Shown one piece after another: positions 8,804 to 17,263 of a DNA stretch of 64,000 nt. Position 1 is the stretch's first letter, and each line of letters opens with the position of its first letter. The position numbers and the translations under genes are program-made. Source of the stretch: JBFWVD01 sp050246915 (GTDB lineage Bacteria > Actinomycetota > Acidimicrobiia > Acidimicrobiales > Ilumatobacteraceae); assembly GCA_050246915.1 (NCBI GenBank), contig JBFWVD010000007.1, positions 1-64,000 of the forward strand, read 5' to 3'. Under the pieces are notes generated by a model. The model had not been told where the DNA came from, made no database searches, and worked only from the letters and a program-made list of their open reading frames with translations.

Positions 8804-9607
8804 ATGGCCACCCTTGTCGCGTTCCACGCCCATCCCGACGACGAAGCGATATCCACCGGCGGGACGATGGCCAGGGCCAGTGCCCAGGGCCATCGGGTCG
8901 TGCTGGTCGTGGCCACCGGCGGTGAATGGGGCGAGCAGCCCGACGACCTCGGCGACGGTGAGACACTGGCCGAGCGCCGCGCCGCAGAGGTGCATCGTTC
9001 GGCCGAGGCGCTCGGGGTGCACCGTGTGGCGTTCCTCGGCTACGCCGATTCCGGCATGACCGGTTGGGAGCAGAACCAGCTCGCGGAGGCGTTCATGAAC
9101 GCCCCGGTGGACGAGGCCGCAGAACGCCTCGCCGCGATCTTGCGCGAGGAATCCGCCGACGTGCTCACCGTGTACGACTGGCACGGCAACTATGGCCATC
9201 CCGATCACATCGCGGTGCACCGCGTCGGTCATCGTGCCGCCGAGCTCGCGGGTACACCCCATGTGTACGAAGCCACCATGAACCGCTCCGAGGTGATCCG
9301 CTTCATCGAGATGGCGCAGGCGGCGGGCGATCCCACCGCTCCGACTGAGGAGTTCGATCCCATCAACGGCACCGACGACGGGGTCCCCATGGGGATGGAG
9401 GAGCACGAGCTCACCACCGCGGTCGACGTGCGCGACTACGTCGCGGCCAAGCGAGCCGCCATCGCCGCGCATCGCAGCCAGATCACCGACACCTCGTTCT
9501 TCCTGCAGATGCCCGACGAGATGTTCGCCGCGGCGTTCGGCACCGAATGGTTCATCCGCCGCGGCGCCAGCGGCCCGATCGACGAGGACTGGTTGCGTGG
9601 CCTCTGA
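8804..9607 (+). CDS. PIG-L/LmbE-family deacetylase (Mca/MshB-like)
   Basis: 267 residues. The zinc-binding motif HAHPDDEA is at residues 8-15 and the third ligand His lies in NYGHPDHIAVHRVG around residue 132. Actinobacterial relatives include MshB (GlcNAc-inositol deacetylase of mycothiol synthesis) and Mca (mycothiol conjugate amidase). The length and the C-terminal segment with TTAVDVRDYVAAKRAAIAAH resemble Mca more, but the sequence alone does not decide. Cytoplasmic, no signal peptide. Its end overlaps the next gene's longest start by 11 bp, so the two are likely co-expressed. A weaker TACAAA box sits eight bases before the ATG. Confidence 0.88.
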   Translation: MATLVAFHAHPDDEAISTGGTMARASAQGHRVVLVVATGGEWGEQPDDLGDGETLAERRAAEVHRSAEALGVHRVAFLGYADSGMTGWEQNQLAEAFMNAPVDEAAERLAAILREESADVLTVYDWHGNYGHPDHIAVHRVGHRAAELAGTPHVYEATMNRSEVIRFIEMAQAAGDPTAPTEEFDPINGTDDGVPMGMEEHELTTAVDVRDYVAAKRAAIAAHRSQITDTSFFLQMPDEMFAAAFGTEWFIRRGASGPIDEDWLRGL

Positions 9608-10214
9608 TGCCGGTCACGGCGGCGAGCCGTCGGTGAGCCGTGTGTACCTGGTCCGTCACGGGCGAGCCACCGGCGGATGGGACGACGAGGTCGATCCCGC
9701 GCTCGACGAGGTCGGTATCGCCCAGGCCGACGCGCTGGTGTCCCGCCTCGGCGGCATCGGTCCGCTGCCCATCGTCACCTCACCGATGTTGCGCACCCAG
9801 CTGACCGTTCGACCGTTGGCCGAGCACTGGGGTGTCACTCCCACAGTGGTTCCCGACGTCACCGAGATCCCGTCACCGCTCGGGGTGCCGTTCGGCCAAC
9901 GGGTGCCGTGGCTCCGTGCTGCCAGCGCCGGAACCTGGCGCGAGTTGGGTCAGCGATACACCGACTACCGAGATCAGGTCGCCGCCTATGTGGCATCGCT
10001 GCGCACCGACACGGTCGTGGTGAGCCACTACATCGCCATCAACGCCGTCATCGGCAAGGTGATCGGCGACGACCGCGTGGTCATCGCTTCGCTCGACAAC
10101 TGCAGCGTCACCGTGCTCGATATCACCGTGCTCGATGTCGCCGGTGCGCGTGATGGGCGAACGCGGGTCGATGTGATCGAGATCGGCAGTCAGGCCGACA
10201 CCTTGTTCCGTTGA
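9597..10214 (+). CDS. Histidine phosphatase family protein (phosphoglycerate mutase-like)
   Basis: 205 residues. The phosphate-accepting motif YLVRHGRAT lies near residue 16, followed by the conserved Arg in TSPMLRTQLT and the second catalytic His in VVVSHYIAINAVIG near residue 143. This is the branch-2-like small phosphatase/mutase fold; the substrate cannot be read from sequence. The outer GTG at 9597 overlaps the upstream deacetylase; a GTG at 9633 begins directly at SRVYLVRHG and may be the true start. Probably in one transcript with the deacetylase. Confidence 0.85.
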   Translation: MASDAGHGGEPSVSRVYLVRHGRATGGWDDEVDPALDEVGIAQADALVSRLGGIGPLPIVTSPMLRTQLTVRPLAEHWGVTPTVVPDVTEIPSPLGVPFGQRVPWLRAASAGTWRELGQRYTDYRDQVAAYVASLRTDTVVVSHYIAINAVIGKVIGDDRVVIASLDNCSVTVLDITVLDVAGARDGRTRVDVIEIGSQADTLFR

Positions 10215-10252
10215 TCGAACCGACGTGAGCGCTCTCGCCCGAGGCGGTCTGC

Positions 10253-10258
10253 CATCCT
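10253..10258 (+). promoter_or_regulatory. -10-like box before lipoprotein gene
   Basis: CATCCT six bases before the ATG at 10265; one base off the TANNNT pattern but with the same spacing as the other leaderless starts in the window. Confidence 0.35.
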
Positions 10259-10264
10259 TTGCCC

Positions 10265-11008
10265 ATGTCGTCTCGTCGATCGCTGACCGCTGCCGCCCTC
10301 GTCGGGTGCGTCGCGTTGGCCGGGTGCGGAACCGACCCCGTCACCGTCACCGCCAGCCCCACCACCGCCGCCACCACTCGACCCAGTCCAGCGAACCAGA
10401 CCTCGTCGTCAATCAAGATTGACGCGAGCTCCGGGGCGGCATCGACATCGGTGCCCTCGGTCCCATCGGTAACGGCAACCTCATTGGCGCCGACCACCAG
10501 CGCGGCACCGAAGACGATCGCTCTGTCGGCCATCAGCTTGGGGGTCGTCGACATGGGTGCATCGAAGGAGGACACGGTGTCGGCGGTGTCGGCAGTGCTC
10601 GGTCAGCCGACCTCGGTCATCGAACGTCAGCCGTCGTTCTCGAGCTTCGGCACGTGTCCTGGCACGTTCGTGGAGGCGGTGTCGTGGGGTGATCTGCTGT
10701 TGCTGTTCGGCGATGGCGACGACGGGTTCGCCCCCGGCGGCGTCCGTCACCTGTTCAACTGGAGCTTGTCGACCGACTCGCCCGACGGACCTCGAACCGA
10801 ACTGGCGCTGGGCAACGGGCTGAAGTTGGGCTCGACGGTGGCCGAAGTCGAAACGACCTATCGCGATGGCGACCTGGTCGTCGAGGACGAGCAGCTCGGG
10901 CCGTCCTTCTCGGTCGGCGGCAATCCGGGCATCTTCGGGACCACCACCGGTACCGGCGATGGGGACACGGTGGTGTATCTCGAAGGTGGCATCGCCTGCG
11001 GCGAGTGA
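10265..11008 (+). CDS. Secreted lipoprotein of unknown function
   Basis: 247 residues. Signal peptide RRSLTAAALVGCVALAGC with lipobox LAGC, so the mature protein is lipid-anchored at Cys about 21. A Thr/Ser/Pro linker of about 70 residues follows, then a globular domain from about residue 85 (ISLGVVDMGASKEDTVSAVS onward) with a run of short beta segments and a Cys pair (FGTCPG and IACGE at the very end), which could form a disulfide outside the cell. Not recognised as a known family. It contains one copy of the window's GTCAA-N6-TTGAC word in its linker, at 10408. Confidence 0.8.
   Translation: MSSRRSLTAAALVGCVALAGCGTDPVTVTASPTTAATTRPSPANQTSSSIKIDASSGAASTSVPSVPSVTATSLAPTTSAAPKTIALSAISLGVVDMGASKEDTVSAVSAVLGQPTSVIERQPSFSSFGTCPGTFVEAVSWGDLLLLFGDGDDGFAPGGVRHLFNWSLSTDSPDGPRTELALGNGLKLGSTVAEVETTYRDGDLVVEDEQLGPSFSVGGNPGIFGTTTGTGDGDTVVYLEGGIACGE
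10408..10423. repeat. Interspersed palindrome GTCAA-N6-TTGAC, copy in lipoprotein gene
   Basis: GTCAATCAAGATTGAC, perfect in both half-sites, followed by GCGAGC as in the copy at 28907. It encodes S-I-K-I-D in the linker. Confidence 0.6.
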
Positions 11009-11042
11009 CGCGGCCCCAGCGGTCAGGTCTGCGTTCGGGAGA

Positions 11043-11360
11043 TCAGGCTTTGGAGAGGTCGGTGACCTCGTAGTTCCACAGCTCGGCTGACATGCTCACG
11101 GGGCGCTGTGCCTCGCCGGCGCCCATCCCCCGATGGCCGTGGGCGAACTGGGCGGAGTTGCGCCAAACGTCGAACGAGGCCTCGTCGCGCCAGCGGGTGA
11201 CCACGAGCCACGTGGTGCGGTCATCGGTCGGCTTCAGCAGCTCGAAGCCTTCGAAGCCGTCGAAACCGTCGACGGCGCCGGCGCGCTCAGCGAACCGACG
11301 AGCCAGCTCGTCGCCGGCGCCAGCGGGGATGGTGATGGCGTTGATCTTGATGATCGTCAT
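11043..11360 (-). CDS. Haem-degrading monooxygenase, MhuD-like (ABM fold)
   Basis: 105 residues. It lines up along its length with Mycobacterium tuberculosis MhuD: IIKINAITIPAGAGDELARR against VVKINAIEVPAGAGPELEKR. The MhuD haem-site residues are present: Asn7, Trp66, and a His at 74 (one residue before the axial His75 of MhuD, with another His at 76). Such proteins open the haem ring and release iron without a haem-oxygenase fold. Cytoplasmic. The ATG at 11360 is preceded by TACGTT six bases upstream. It is divergent from a four-helix membrane protein 58 bp away and convergent with the lipoprotein gene. An unspecialised ABM-domain enzyme is the alternative. Confidence 0.85.
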   Translation of the reverse strand: MTIIKINAITIPAGAGDELARRFAERAGAVDGFDGFEGFELLKPTDDRTTWLVVTRWRDEASFDVWRNSAQFAHGHRGMGAGEAQRPVSMSAELWNYEVTDLSKA

Positions 11361-11366
11361 GGGGGC

Positions 11367-11372
11367 AACGTA
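11367..11372 (-). promoter_or_regulatory. -10 box of a probable leaderless promoter for the MhuD-like gene
   Basis: TACGTT on the minus strand, six bases before the ATG at 11360. Confidence 0.5.
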
Positions 11373-11418
11373 GCGGGCGAACTGGCCTGCCCACCCCACG
11401 GTGGGCGAGGCTTGTGCG

Positions 11419-11769
11419 ATGCGCAACCTGCACGTCGGCTGGGCGTGGTTCGTGATCATCTCCAACGGTTTGGCCGGAGCGTGGTCGCTGGCCGCCCATC
11501 GCACCGAACAGCTCCGCACCCGGGCGCTGTGGTGGTTCACGCTGGTGGCCGAGCTGACCGTCTTCGTACAGGTCGGTCTCGGCGTGTGGCTGGTGAACCA
11601 CAAGTACGTGGCCAAGGAGTTCCACATGTTCTACGGCTTCGTGGCCATCATCGCCATCGCCATCATCTACTCCTACCGACAGCAGATGGCCCACAAGCTC
11701 TACCTGCTCTACGGCTTCGGTGGCCTGTTCATCATGGGTCTCGGCATCAGAGCGTTGCTCGTCGGGTAG
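11419..11769 (+). CDS. Small membrane protein with four helices
   Basis: 116 residues, nearly all in four predicted membrane helices: about residues 6-24, 39-56, 68-85 and 93-113. Histidines occur at HVGWAWF, NHKYVAKEFHMFYGF and MAHKLYLLYGF, at or near helix ends, which would allow haem or metal binding, but no known motif is complete. Not assigned to a family. Its start lies 58 bp from the divergent MhuD-like gene, so a shared function (haem or iron) is possible but only inferred from position. Its 3' end overlaps the stop of the convergent lipoprotein gene by 23 bp. Confidence 0.72.
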   Translation: MRNLHVGWAWFVIISNGLAGAWSLAAHRTEQLRTRALWWFTLVAELTVFVQVGLGVWLVNHKYVAKEFHMFYGFVAIIAIAIIYSYRQQMAHKLYLLYGFGGLFIMGLGIRALLVG

Positions 11770-12799
11770 AGCTGAACGCGTTGGCCGCAGCGATCACCGG
11801 CGACAGCACTGCCGGCGACTGAGTCGCGGCGCTGTCATCGAGTTCAACGAGCGCAGCCGCCAGGGTCGATAGCGCCACGTCTGCGGCGCTCGACGGCAAC
11901 CGACTCCCGGTGGCGTCGGTGAGCGACGCCAGGTCGGCGGCCACGGCCGGGCTCATGAGCGTCAATTGATGTTGCGCAGCCTCGGCGGCGGGGCCCTGCC
12001 AGGTCTGTGCGCCTGTGGTCGCCATCACCCGTGCCACTGCCCATGCGCCGATGGCCCGATCGTCGACCGACAGATCGCTGAGCGTGCCCGGGAACGCGTT
12101 CGGCTGCTGAGCGGCGATCGCCCCGGCGAGTGCATGGGCGATGTCGGCCATGTGGCTCTGGGCGTCGAGGGTGATGGCGACGACGTCGCTCCAGCGTCGG
12201 TCGAACGCCGCGTCGGCTTGGGCAGTGAGCTGGTCCACGTGCACCTGCAGCAGCTGCTGGACCGTCTCGGTCGGCAAACCGTTCCCGGTCGCGTCGGACA
12301 ACACGCAGGCGAAGTCGTGCTCGTAGTGGCCGAGGCGTCGATCAGCCGCGGTCATCGCCTCGTCGTTGCCGGCCCGGGCACTGTTGGCATGGTCGAGCAG
12401 GAACTGCGTATGACCCGCCCACAACTGGGCAACGGCCCGAGCCCCGGTCGGGCCGTACACCAACCCCACCGCCGCGGTGAGGTCATCGGTGTTGCGTTCG
12501 AGCGCCTCGATGGCCACATCGACGTCGAGCCCGCCGATGGCCGCTCGTCGCATCAGCTCCGACAACAGCACCACGTGCTCGTCGAACAACGTGCGCAACG
12601 TCTCGTCGAGTTGATCGGCCGACATGACCATGCCGCGGTCGGGGTCCACCGGAGCGACACCGTCGGCAGGGTCACGTTCGAGGCGGAGCAACTCCGTTCC
12701 GTCGAGCACACCAGATGAGGTCGGCCCCTCCTCGCCGCAGGAGACCAGGACGATCGACAATGCGGTGACGGCGACCCATCGAACGAGGCGAGTGTTCAT
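11747..12799 (-). CDS. Lipoprotein with helical-bundle domain, coupled to the GGDEF-EAL gene
   Basis: 350 residues. Signal peptide with lipobox VLVSC (RWVAVTALSIVLVSCG). The mature part is helical, with repeated patterns of the type LFDEHVVLLSELM, LWAGHTQFLLDHA, LGHYEHDFACVL and LLQVHVDQLTAQADAAF, regularly spaced His, Glu and Asp. It resembles a widespread group of secreted four-helix-bundle proteins of unknown role found next to signalling or redox genes; a metal or haem site is possible. Its ATG (12797-12799) overlaps the TGA of the upstream GGDEF-EAL gene (ATGA), so translation is coupled. This suggests a sensory or ligand-binding partner outside the membrane; inference from layout. Confidence 0.75.
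   Translation of the reverse strand: MNTRLVRWVAVTALSIVLVSCGEEGPTSSGVLDGTELLRLERDPADGVAPVDPDRGMVMSADQLDETLRTLFDEHVVLLSELMRRAAIGGLDVDVAIEALERNTDDLTAAVGLVYGPTGARAVAQLWAGHTQFLLDHANSARAGNDEAMTAADRRLGHYEHDFACVLSDATGNGLPTETVQQLLQVHVDQLTAQADAAFDRRWSDVVAITLDAQSHMADIAHALAGAIAAQQPNAFPGTLSDLSVDDRAIGAWAVARVMATTGAQTWQGPAAEAAQHQLTLMSPAVAADLASLTDATGSRLPSSAADVALSTLAAALVELDDSAATQSPAVLSPVIAAANAFSSTRRATL
11961..11976. repeat. Interspersed word GTCAA-N6-TTGCG
   Basis: GTCAATTGATGTTGCG on the plus strand, inside a minus-strand lipoprotein gene where it encodes Q-H-Q-L. One half-site is perfect and the other has TTGCG. Confidence 0.45.
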
Positions 12800-14871
12800 G
12801 CGCGTTCCTTCGCATCGATGCCAGCGTCGAGGCCAGCGTCGTGAGCGGTACTGTTGCGCTCTTCGATCCACGTCGTGCAAACGTCGGCGGCCATTGGCTT
12901 GGCCCACAAGAATCCTTGGCCCTCGTCGCATCCGAGTCGGGTGAGCAACTCCGCTTCAGCCACCTCTTCCACACCTTCGGCGACCACGCTCAGGCCGAGC
13001 TGATGGGCGAGCTGCACGGTGAACTCGATGAGCGCGGCCGACTGCGGGTCGCTGAGCGCCGTGCACACGAACGAGCGGTCGATCTTGAGCGTCGACAAGG
13101 GGAGCGCAGCCAGATACCCGAGGCTCGCGTAGCCGGTTCCGAAATCGTCGAGCGACACGGCGAAGCCGGCTGCTCGCACCTGACCGAGGACCAACGCCGC
13201 CTTGTCGGGGTTGTCGACGAGCGCCGTCTCGGTGAGCTCCACCTCGAGCCGTTCGGGCGTGATGCCGGTCTGTTGGCACAATGCAGTCAGGGACTCGGCG
13301 AGATCGTTGTCGAGCACGCTGCGGGCCGACAGGTTGACCGCCACGGTGATGTCGAGGCCGGCCCGCGTCCAGTGCGCGGCCTGGCGAGCGGCGATCCCCA
13401 GCACCCGGTTGGTGAGGGGAACGATGAGCTCTGTGGTCTCGACCACGTCCATGAACGCCCCAGGGCCGAGGAACCCGCGGGTGGGATGCTGCCAGCGGAT
13501 GAGCGCCTCGACGGAGTGCACCCGACCGGTGCGTAGATCGATCTTGGGTTGGTAATGGAGGAGGAGTTCGTCGGCATCGAGGGCGCGACGCACATCGGTG
13601 GCCACCGCCAGCTTCTCGGCCGCGTAGCTGTCGCGTTCGGGGCGGTAGCGCTCGACGCGCGAGTGAGCCGCCTTTGCGGTGTACATGGCGACGTCGGCGC
13701 GTTGTAGGAGCGTTCCCGCGTCCTGTCCGTCGGTCGGGAATACCGCAACGCCGATCGACCCGTGCACCTCCAGATCGAGGCCACCGATGGTGATCGGCTC
13801 TTCGAGCAATGCCGCCAACTCCTCGGCGACGGCGACCGGGTCGTTGTCATGGCTCACCTCGCTGAGCAGCACCGCGAACTCGTCGCCACCGAGGCGGGCC
13901 ACCGAATCGACCCGACGCAGGCGGCCGCTGACACGCTCGCCGACCAGTTGGAGGACCTGATCACCGAGTCGATGACCGAGCGTGTCGTTGATGACCTTGA
14001 ATCGATCGAGGTCGAGCAGGAGCACCGCAACTCGGGTTGACGATCGGTTGGCTGCGGTGATGGCTTGGGTGACGCGGTCGCTGAAGAGATGACGATTGGG
14101 GAGCCCGGTGAGCGAGTCGAACAGCGCGAGGTGCTCGTTCTCGCTCGCCTGGCGACGGATGCGCCGTGACGCGGCCGCCACCAACCGGAACAACACGACG
14201 TAGAGCACCCCGAGGCCGATCGCCAACTGTGCGACCAGGCGTCGGGTGTCACGGGCGATCCCGGCATCGATCGGCTGCTTGGGGAGATAGATCTCGAAGG
14301 CCCCGACGATGTCGCCGCTCCCGTCCAGCGTGAATTGCTCTGTCCCGTCGACGACGTCGATGCCGAGCGGGAAGTACACCGACAGAGCGGTGCCGAGGTC
14401 GCGCTCTTCCATCTCCTCGGGGTTGGACAACGACGTCACCTCCGATCCCGGTCGGCCCATGAAGGCGTCCTCGAGCAGATCGGTGCCAGGGAACCAGCGA
14501 CCGGTGAGTGCGTCGTTGTCCGACAGCACGATCCAGTGCTGCCGGTTCCACACCTTGACCCGGGTGACACCGGCGAGCGATGTGCCGCTGGCGAGCTGCT
14601 GCTGGAACGCCGTGCGTTCGTCAACGGGAAGCGGGGCGAAGTTGACGGGGAAGGTCGCCGGGTCGAGCAGGGGCAGCACGCCGAGCTGGGCTGCTGCGGT
14701 TGCCGTCCGGCGCGCGTCGTCGGCGGCACGATCGATCGCCACCTCGCGCAGCGCGAACCCCAAGGCCACACCGAGGGCAGCGATGACCACGAAGCTGATC
14801 AGGCCGAACTGGGCGAGAAGCGACGGGCGACGCATCCGCATCCGTGTCCGGTCGGCATTCCGCTCGCACAT
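12796..14871 (-). CDS. Membrane-bound diguanylate cyclase/phosphodiesterase (GGDEF-EAL)
   Basis: About 691 residues from the ATG at 14871 (alternative ATGs at 14841 and 14835). Two membrane helices frame an outside segment of roughly 170 residues. The GGDEF domain is complete: DSLTGLPNRHLF, DLDRFKVINDTLGH and LGGDEFAVLL. The EAL domain also has its signature residues: HYQPKIDLRTGRVHSVEALI, NLSARSV, ELTETALVDN and LDDFGTGYASL. Both activities, making and breaking cyclic di-GMP, look possible; which dominates cannot be told. The downstream lipoprotein starts within this gene's stop codon. The outer segment contains IYLPKQPIDAG and may sense an external cue. Confidence 0.92.
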   Translation of the reverse strand: MCERNADRTRMRMRRPSLLAQFGLISFVVIAALGVALGFALREVAIDRAADDARRTATAAAQLGVLPLLDPATFPVNFAPLPVDERTAFQQQLASGTSLAGVTRVKVWNRQHWIVLSDNDALTGRWFPGTDLLEDAFMGRPGSEVTSLSNPEEMEERDLGTALSVYFPLGIDVVDGTEQFTLDGSGDIVGAFEIYLPKQPIDAGIARDTRRLVAQLAIGLGVLYVVLFRLVAAASRRIRRQASENEHLALFDSLTGLPNRHLFSDRVTQAITAANRSSTRVAVLLLDLDRFKVINDTLGHRLGDQVLQLVGERVSGRLRRVDSVARLGGDEFAVLLSEVSHDNDPVAVAEELAALLEEPITIGGLDLEVHGSIGVAVFPTDGQDAGTLLQRADVAMYTAKAAHSRVERYRPERDSYAAEKLAVATDVRRALDADELLLHYQPKIDLRTGRVHSVEALIRWQHPTRGFLGPGAFMDVVETTELIVPLTNRVLGIAARQAAHWTRAGLDITVAVNLSARSVLDNDLAESLTALCQQTGITPERLEVELTETALVDNPDKAALVLGQVRAAGFAVSLDDFGTGYASLGYLAALPLSTLKIDRSFVCTALSDPQSAALIEFTVQLAHQLGLSVVAEGVEEVAEAELLTRLGCDEGQGFLWAKPMAADVCTTWIEERNSTAHDAGLDAGIDAKERA

Positions 14872-14903
14872 GTGAGGACGTGCGCCGCAGCGATCCCTCG
14901 GCG

Positions 14904-14938
14904 AAAACGACCGAGGCCCGGCCATCTGGCCGGGCCTC
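14904..14938 (-). terminator. Intrinsic terminator after pckG
   Basis: A perfect 12-bp stem, GAGGCCCGGCCA paired with TGGCCGGGCCTC, with a two-base loop, 32 bp after the pckG stop. On the minus strand it is followed by GGTCGTTTTC, giving a short U-run. It separates pckG from the GGDEF-EAL gene, which runs in the same direction. Confidence 0.85.
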
Positions 14939-14969
14939 GCATCAGATCGTGCAACCGATCAAGCCTTGA

Positions 14970-16769
14970 TCAGGCGTTGGCGAGTCGCTTCTCCAGATCG
15001 GCCAACTCGGCGCGCAGCTCGGCCGGGAGACGATCACCGAACTGGGCAAAGTGCTGCTCGATGAGCGGGAGCTCGGCTCGCCAACCCTCGACGTCGACCC
15101 GGAGCAGCTCGGCCATGTCCTCACCGGACACGCTGGTGAGACCGTCGGTGTCGATGGCCTCGGTGCCGGGCAGCAGGCCGATGGGAGTGTCAATGGCGGT
15201 TGCGCCATCGGCGGTGCGCTCGAACACCCACTTGAGCACGCGGGAGTTCTCGCCGTAGCCGGGCCACAGCCACTTGCCCTCGGGCGACTTGCGGAACCAG
15301 TTCACGTAGAAGATCTTCGGGAGCTTGGAGGCATCGGTGGCCTTGCCCACCTTGAGCCAATGGGCGAAGTAGCTGCCCATGTCGTAGCCGCAGAAGGGGA
15401 GCATGGCGAACGGATCGCGACGCAGGTTGCCGACTGCGCCGGCAGCGGCTGCGGTGGTCTCCGACGCCATGATCGAGCCGAGGAACACCCCGTGCTGCCA
15501 CGAGCGGGCCTCGTTCACCAACGGCACCACCGAGGCGCGACGTCCACCGAACAAGATGGCCGAGATCGGCACACCGCGGGGGTCTTCCCACTCATGGGCG
15601 CAGGAGGGGTTCTGCCCGGCGGGCACGGTGAAGCGCGCATTTGGATGGGCCGCTGGGGTGGTCGACTCGGGCGTCCAGGGGTTGCCCTTCCAGTCGGTGG
15701 CCCGAGCCGGCGGGTTCTCCGTCATACCTTCCCACCAAACGTCACCGTCGGGGGTGAGCGCGGTGTTGGTGTACAGCGCGTTGCCCCACAGGGTCTCCAT
15801 GGCGTTGGGGTTGGTGTCGACACCGGTGCCCGGAGCCACACCGAAGAACCCGGCTTCGGGGTTGATGGCGTACAGCCGACCGTCCTCGCCGAACTTCATC
15901 CAGCAGATGTCGTCGCCGACGGTCTCGACCTTCCAGCCCGGGATGGTCGGCACCAACATGGCGAGGTTGGTCTTGCCGCACGCTGAGGGGAACGCGGCGG
16001 CGACGTAGCGCACGTCGTGTTTGGGTGACGTGAGCTTCAAGATGAGCATGTGCTCGGCCAACCAGCCGTCGTCACGGGCCATCACCGACGCGATGCGCAA
16101 CGCGAAGCACTTCTTGCCGAGGAGGGCATTGCCGCCGTATCCCGAGCCGTAGCTCCAGATCTCGCGCGTCTCGGGGAAGTGGACGATGTACTTGTTGTCG
16201 GGGTTGCACGGCCATGTCGAGTCGGCCTGGCCGGGCTCGAGCGGAGCACCGACCGAGTGCAAGCAGGGCACCCAGTCATTGTTGCCGAGGACATCGAGCG
16301 CACCCTGACCCATGCGGGTCATGATGCGCATCGACACGGCCACGTACGCCGAGTCGGTGAGCTCGACGCCGATGTGGGCGATGGGCGAGCCGAGGGGCCC
16401 CATGGAGAACGGCACGACATAGAGCGTGCGGCCCTTCATGGCACCGCGGTACAGCTCGGTCATCTCGGCCCGCATCTGGGCGGGATCGCGCCAGTTGTTG
16501 TTGGGGCCCGCGTCGGCAGCGTCGGCGGAACAGATGAACGTGCGGTCCTCGACGCGGGCGACGTCGCCCGGATCGGAGTGGGCCCAGTACGAGTTGGGTC
16601 GCTTGGCCTCGTCGAGCTTGGTGAACGTGCCTGCCGCAACGAGCTCACTGCACAGACGGTCGTACTCCTCTGCGGAGCCGTCACACCAATAGACGTCCTT
16701 GGCCTGGAAGATCTCCGCCCAGTGGGCGACCCAGTCCTTCAACCGCTGGTTCGTGGTGGTCGCGCTCAT
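14970..16769 (-). CDS. pckG: Phosphoenolpyruvate carboxykinase (GTP)
   Basis: 599 residues, full length for the GTP-dependent class. It converts oxaloacetate and GTP to phosphoenolpyruvate, GDP and CO2, the entry step of gluconeogenesis. Visible motifs: the kinase P-loop AAFPSACGKTNLAMLVP with the hyper-reactive Cys, GDDICWMKFGEDGRLYAINP, and SMGPLGSPIAHIGVELTDS. The nucleotide-binding residues near NPDNKYIVHFPETREIWSYG are also present. It is 37 bp downstream of a cold-shock-like gene on the same strand and ends in a strong terminator, so it may be the last gene of an rpmB-led transcript. A TGGAGCG binding site lies before the ATG at 16769. Confidence 0.97.
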   Translation of the reverse strand: MSATTTNQRLKDWVAHWAEIFQAKDVYWCDGSAEEYDRLCSELVAAGTFTKLDEAKRPNSYWAHSDPGDVARVEDRTFICSADAADAGPNNNWRDPAQMRAEMTELYRGAMKGRTLYVVPFSMGPLGSPIAHIGVELTDSAYVAVSMRIMTRMGQGALDVLGNNDWVPCLHSVGAPLEPGQADSTWPCNPDNKYIVHFPETREIWSYGSGYGGNALLGKKCFALRIASVMARDDGWLAEHMLILKLTSPKHDVRYVAAAFPSACGKTNLAMLVPTIPGWKVETVGDDICWMKFGEDGRLYAINPEAGFFGVAPGTGVDTNPNAMETLWGNALYTNTALTPDGDVWWEGMTENPPARATDWKGNPWTPESTTPAAHPNARFTVPAGQNPSCAHEWEDPRGVPISAILFGGRRASVVPLVNEARSWQHGVFLGSIMASETTAAAAGAVGNLRRDPFAMLPFCGYDMGSYFAHWLKVGKATDASKLPKIFYVNWFRKSPEGKWLWPGYGENSRVLKWVFERTADGATAIDTPIGLLPGTEAIDTDGLTSVSGEDMAELLRVDVEGWRAELPLIEQHFAQFGDRLPAELRAELADLEKRLANA

Positions 16770-16806
16770 GAACGCTCCAGATGTGCGAGGGCGGCGAACC
16801 GCCCGA

Positions 16807-17043
16807 TCAGTGGGGGCCTTTGGAATACCCAGGGGTATTCATGTCAACCTCGGAACCGAGGCGGAGGCGCGTGGCCAGGCCCGATTCGTCGAGATCGAAA
16901 ACGACGCGCTGGCCGGGCCGCAGCATGCGGAACACCGACCCTTCGAGCGCGCCGGGAGCGAGATCGTGCTCGCTCAGATCGGTGTCGCGGAGGATGACGC
17001 CGTCACCGGAGCCGGGATCGTAGGACTTGATCACGCCTTGCAC
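16807..17043 (-). CDS. Small cold-shock-domain-like protein
   Basis: 78 residues from a GTG at 17043, with a GGGAGGGA binding site seven bases upstream. The pattern QGVIKSYDPGSGDGVILRD, then LRPGQRVVFDLDESG, follows the five-strand beta barrel of cold-shock proteins (GTVKWFN-GFGFI and PGxxVxFD), but the aromatic RNA-binding motifs are weak: GDGVIL replaces GFGFI. It probably binds nucleic acid, less strongly than a classical CspA. It is 25 bp downstream of rpmB and 37 bp upstream of pckG on the same strand. Confidence 0.75.
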   Translation of the reverse strand: MQGVIKSYDPGSGDGVILRDTDLSEHDLAPGALEGSVFRMLRPGQRVVFDLDESGLATRLRLGSEVDMNTPGYSKGPH

Positions 17044-17068
17044 GTTGTGTCCCTCCCAGCCCTGGCTC

Positions 17069-17263
17069 TCAGCGTCCGGCCTTGACGACTTTGCCGGCCT
17101 TGATGCAGCCGGTGCACACGTACATGCGCTTGGGCGTGGCCCCCACCATTGCCCGGATGCGCTGGATGTTCGGGTTCCAGCGACGCTTGGTCCGCCGGTG
17201 CGAGTGGCTGACCGACATTCCCCACGACGGCTTCTTGCCGCAAACCTCACACACTGCTGCCAT
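17069..17263 (-). CDS. rpmB: 50S ribosomal protein L28
   Basis: 64 residues, typical size. MAAVCEVCGKKPSWGMSVSH and VCTGCIKAGKVVKA give the two CxxC pairs of the zinc-binding form of L28. The basic NIQRIRAMVG segment between them is the rRNA-binding part. Divergent from the fakA-like gene, as in many actinobacteria; the 252 bp between the two starts carry no gene and probably both promoters. Confidence 0.97.
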   Translation of the reverse strand: MAAVCEVCGKKPSWGMSVSHSHRRTKRRWNPNIQRIRAMVGATPKRMYVCTGCIKAGKVVKAGR

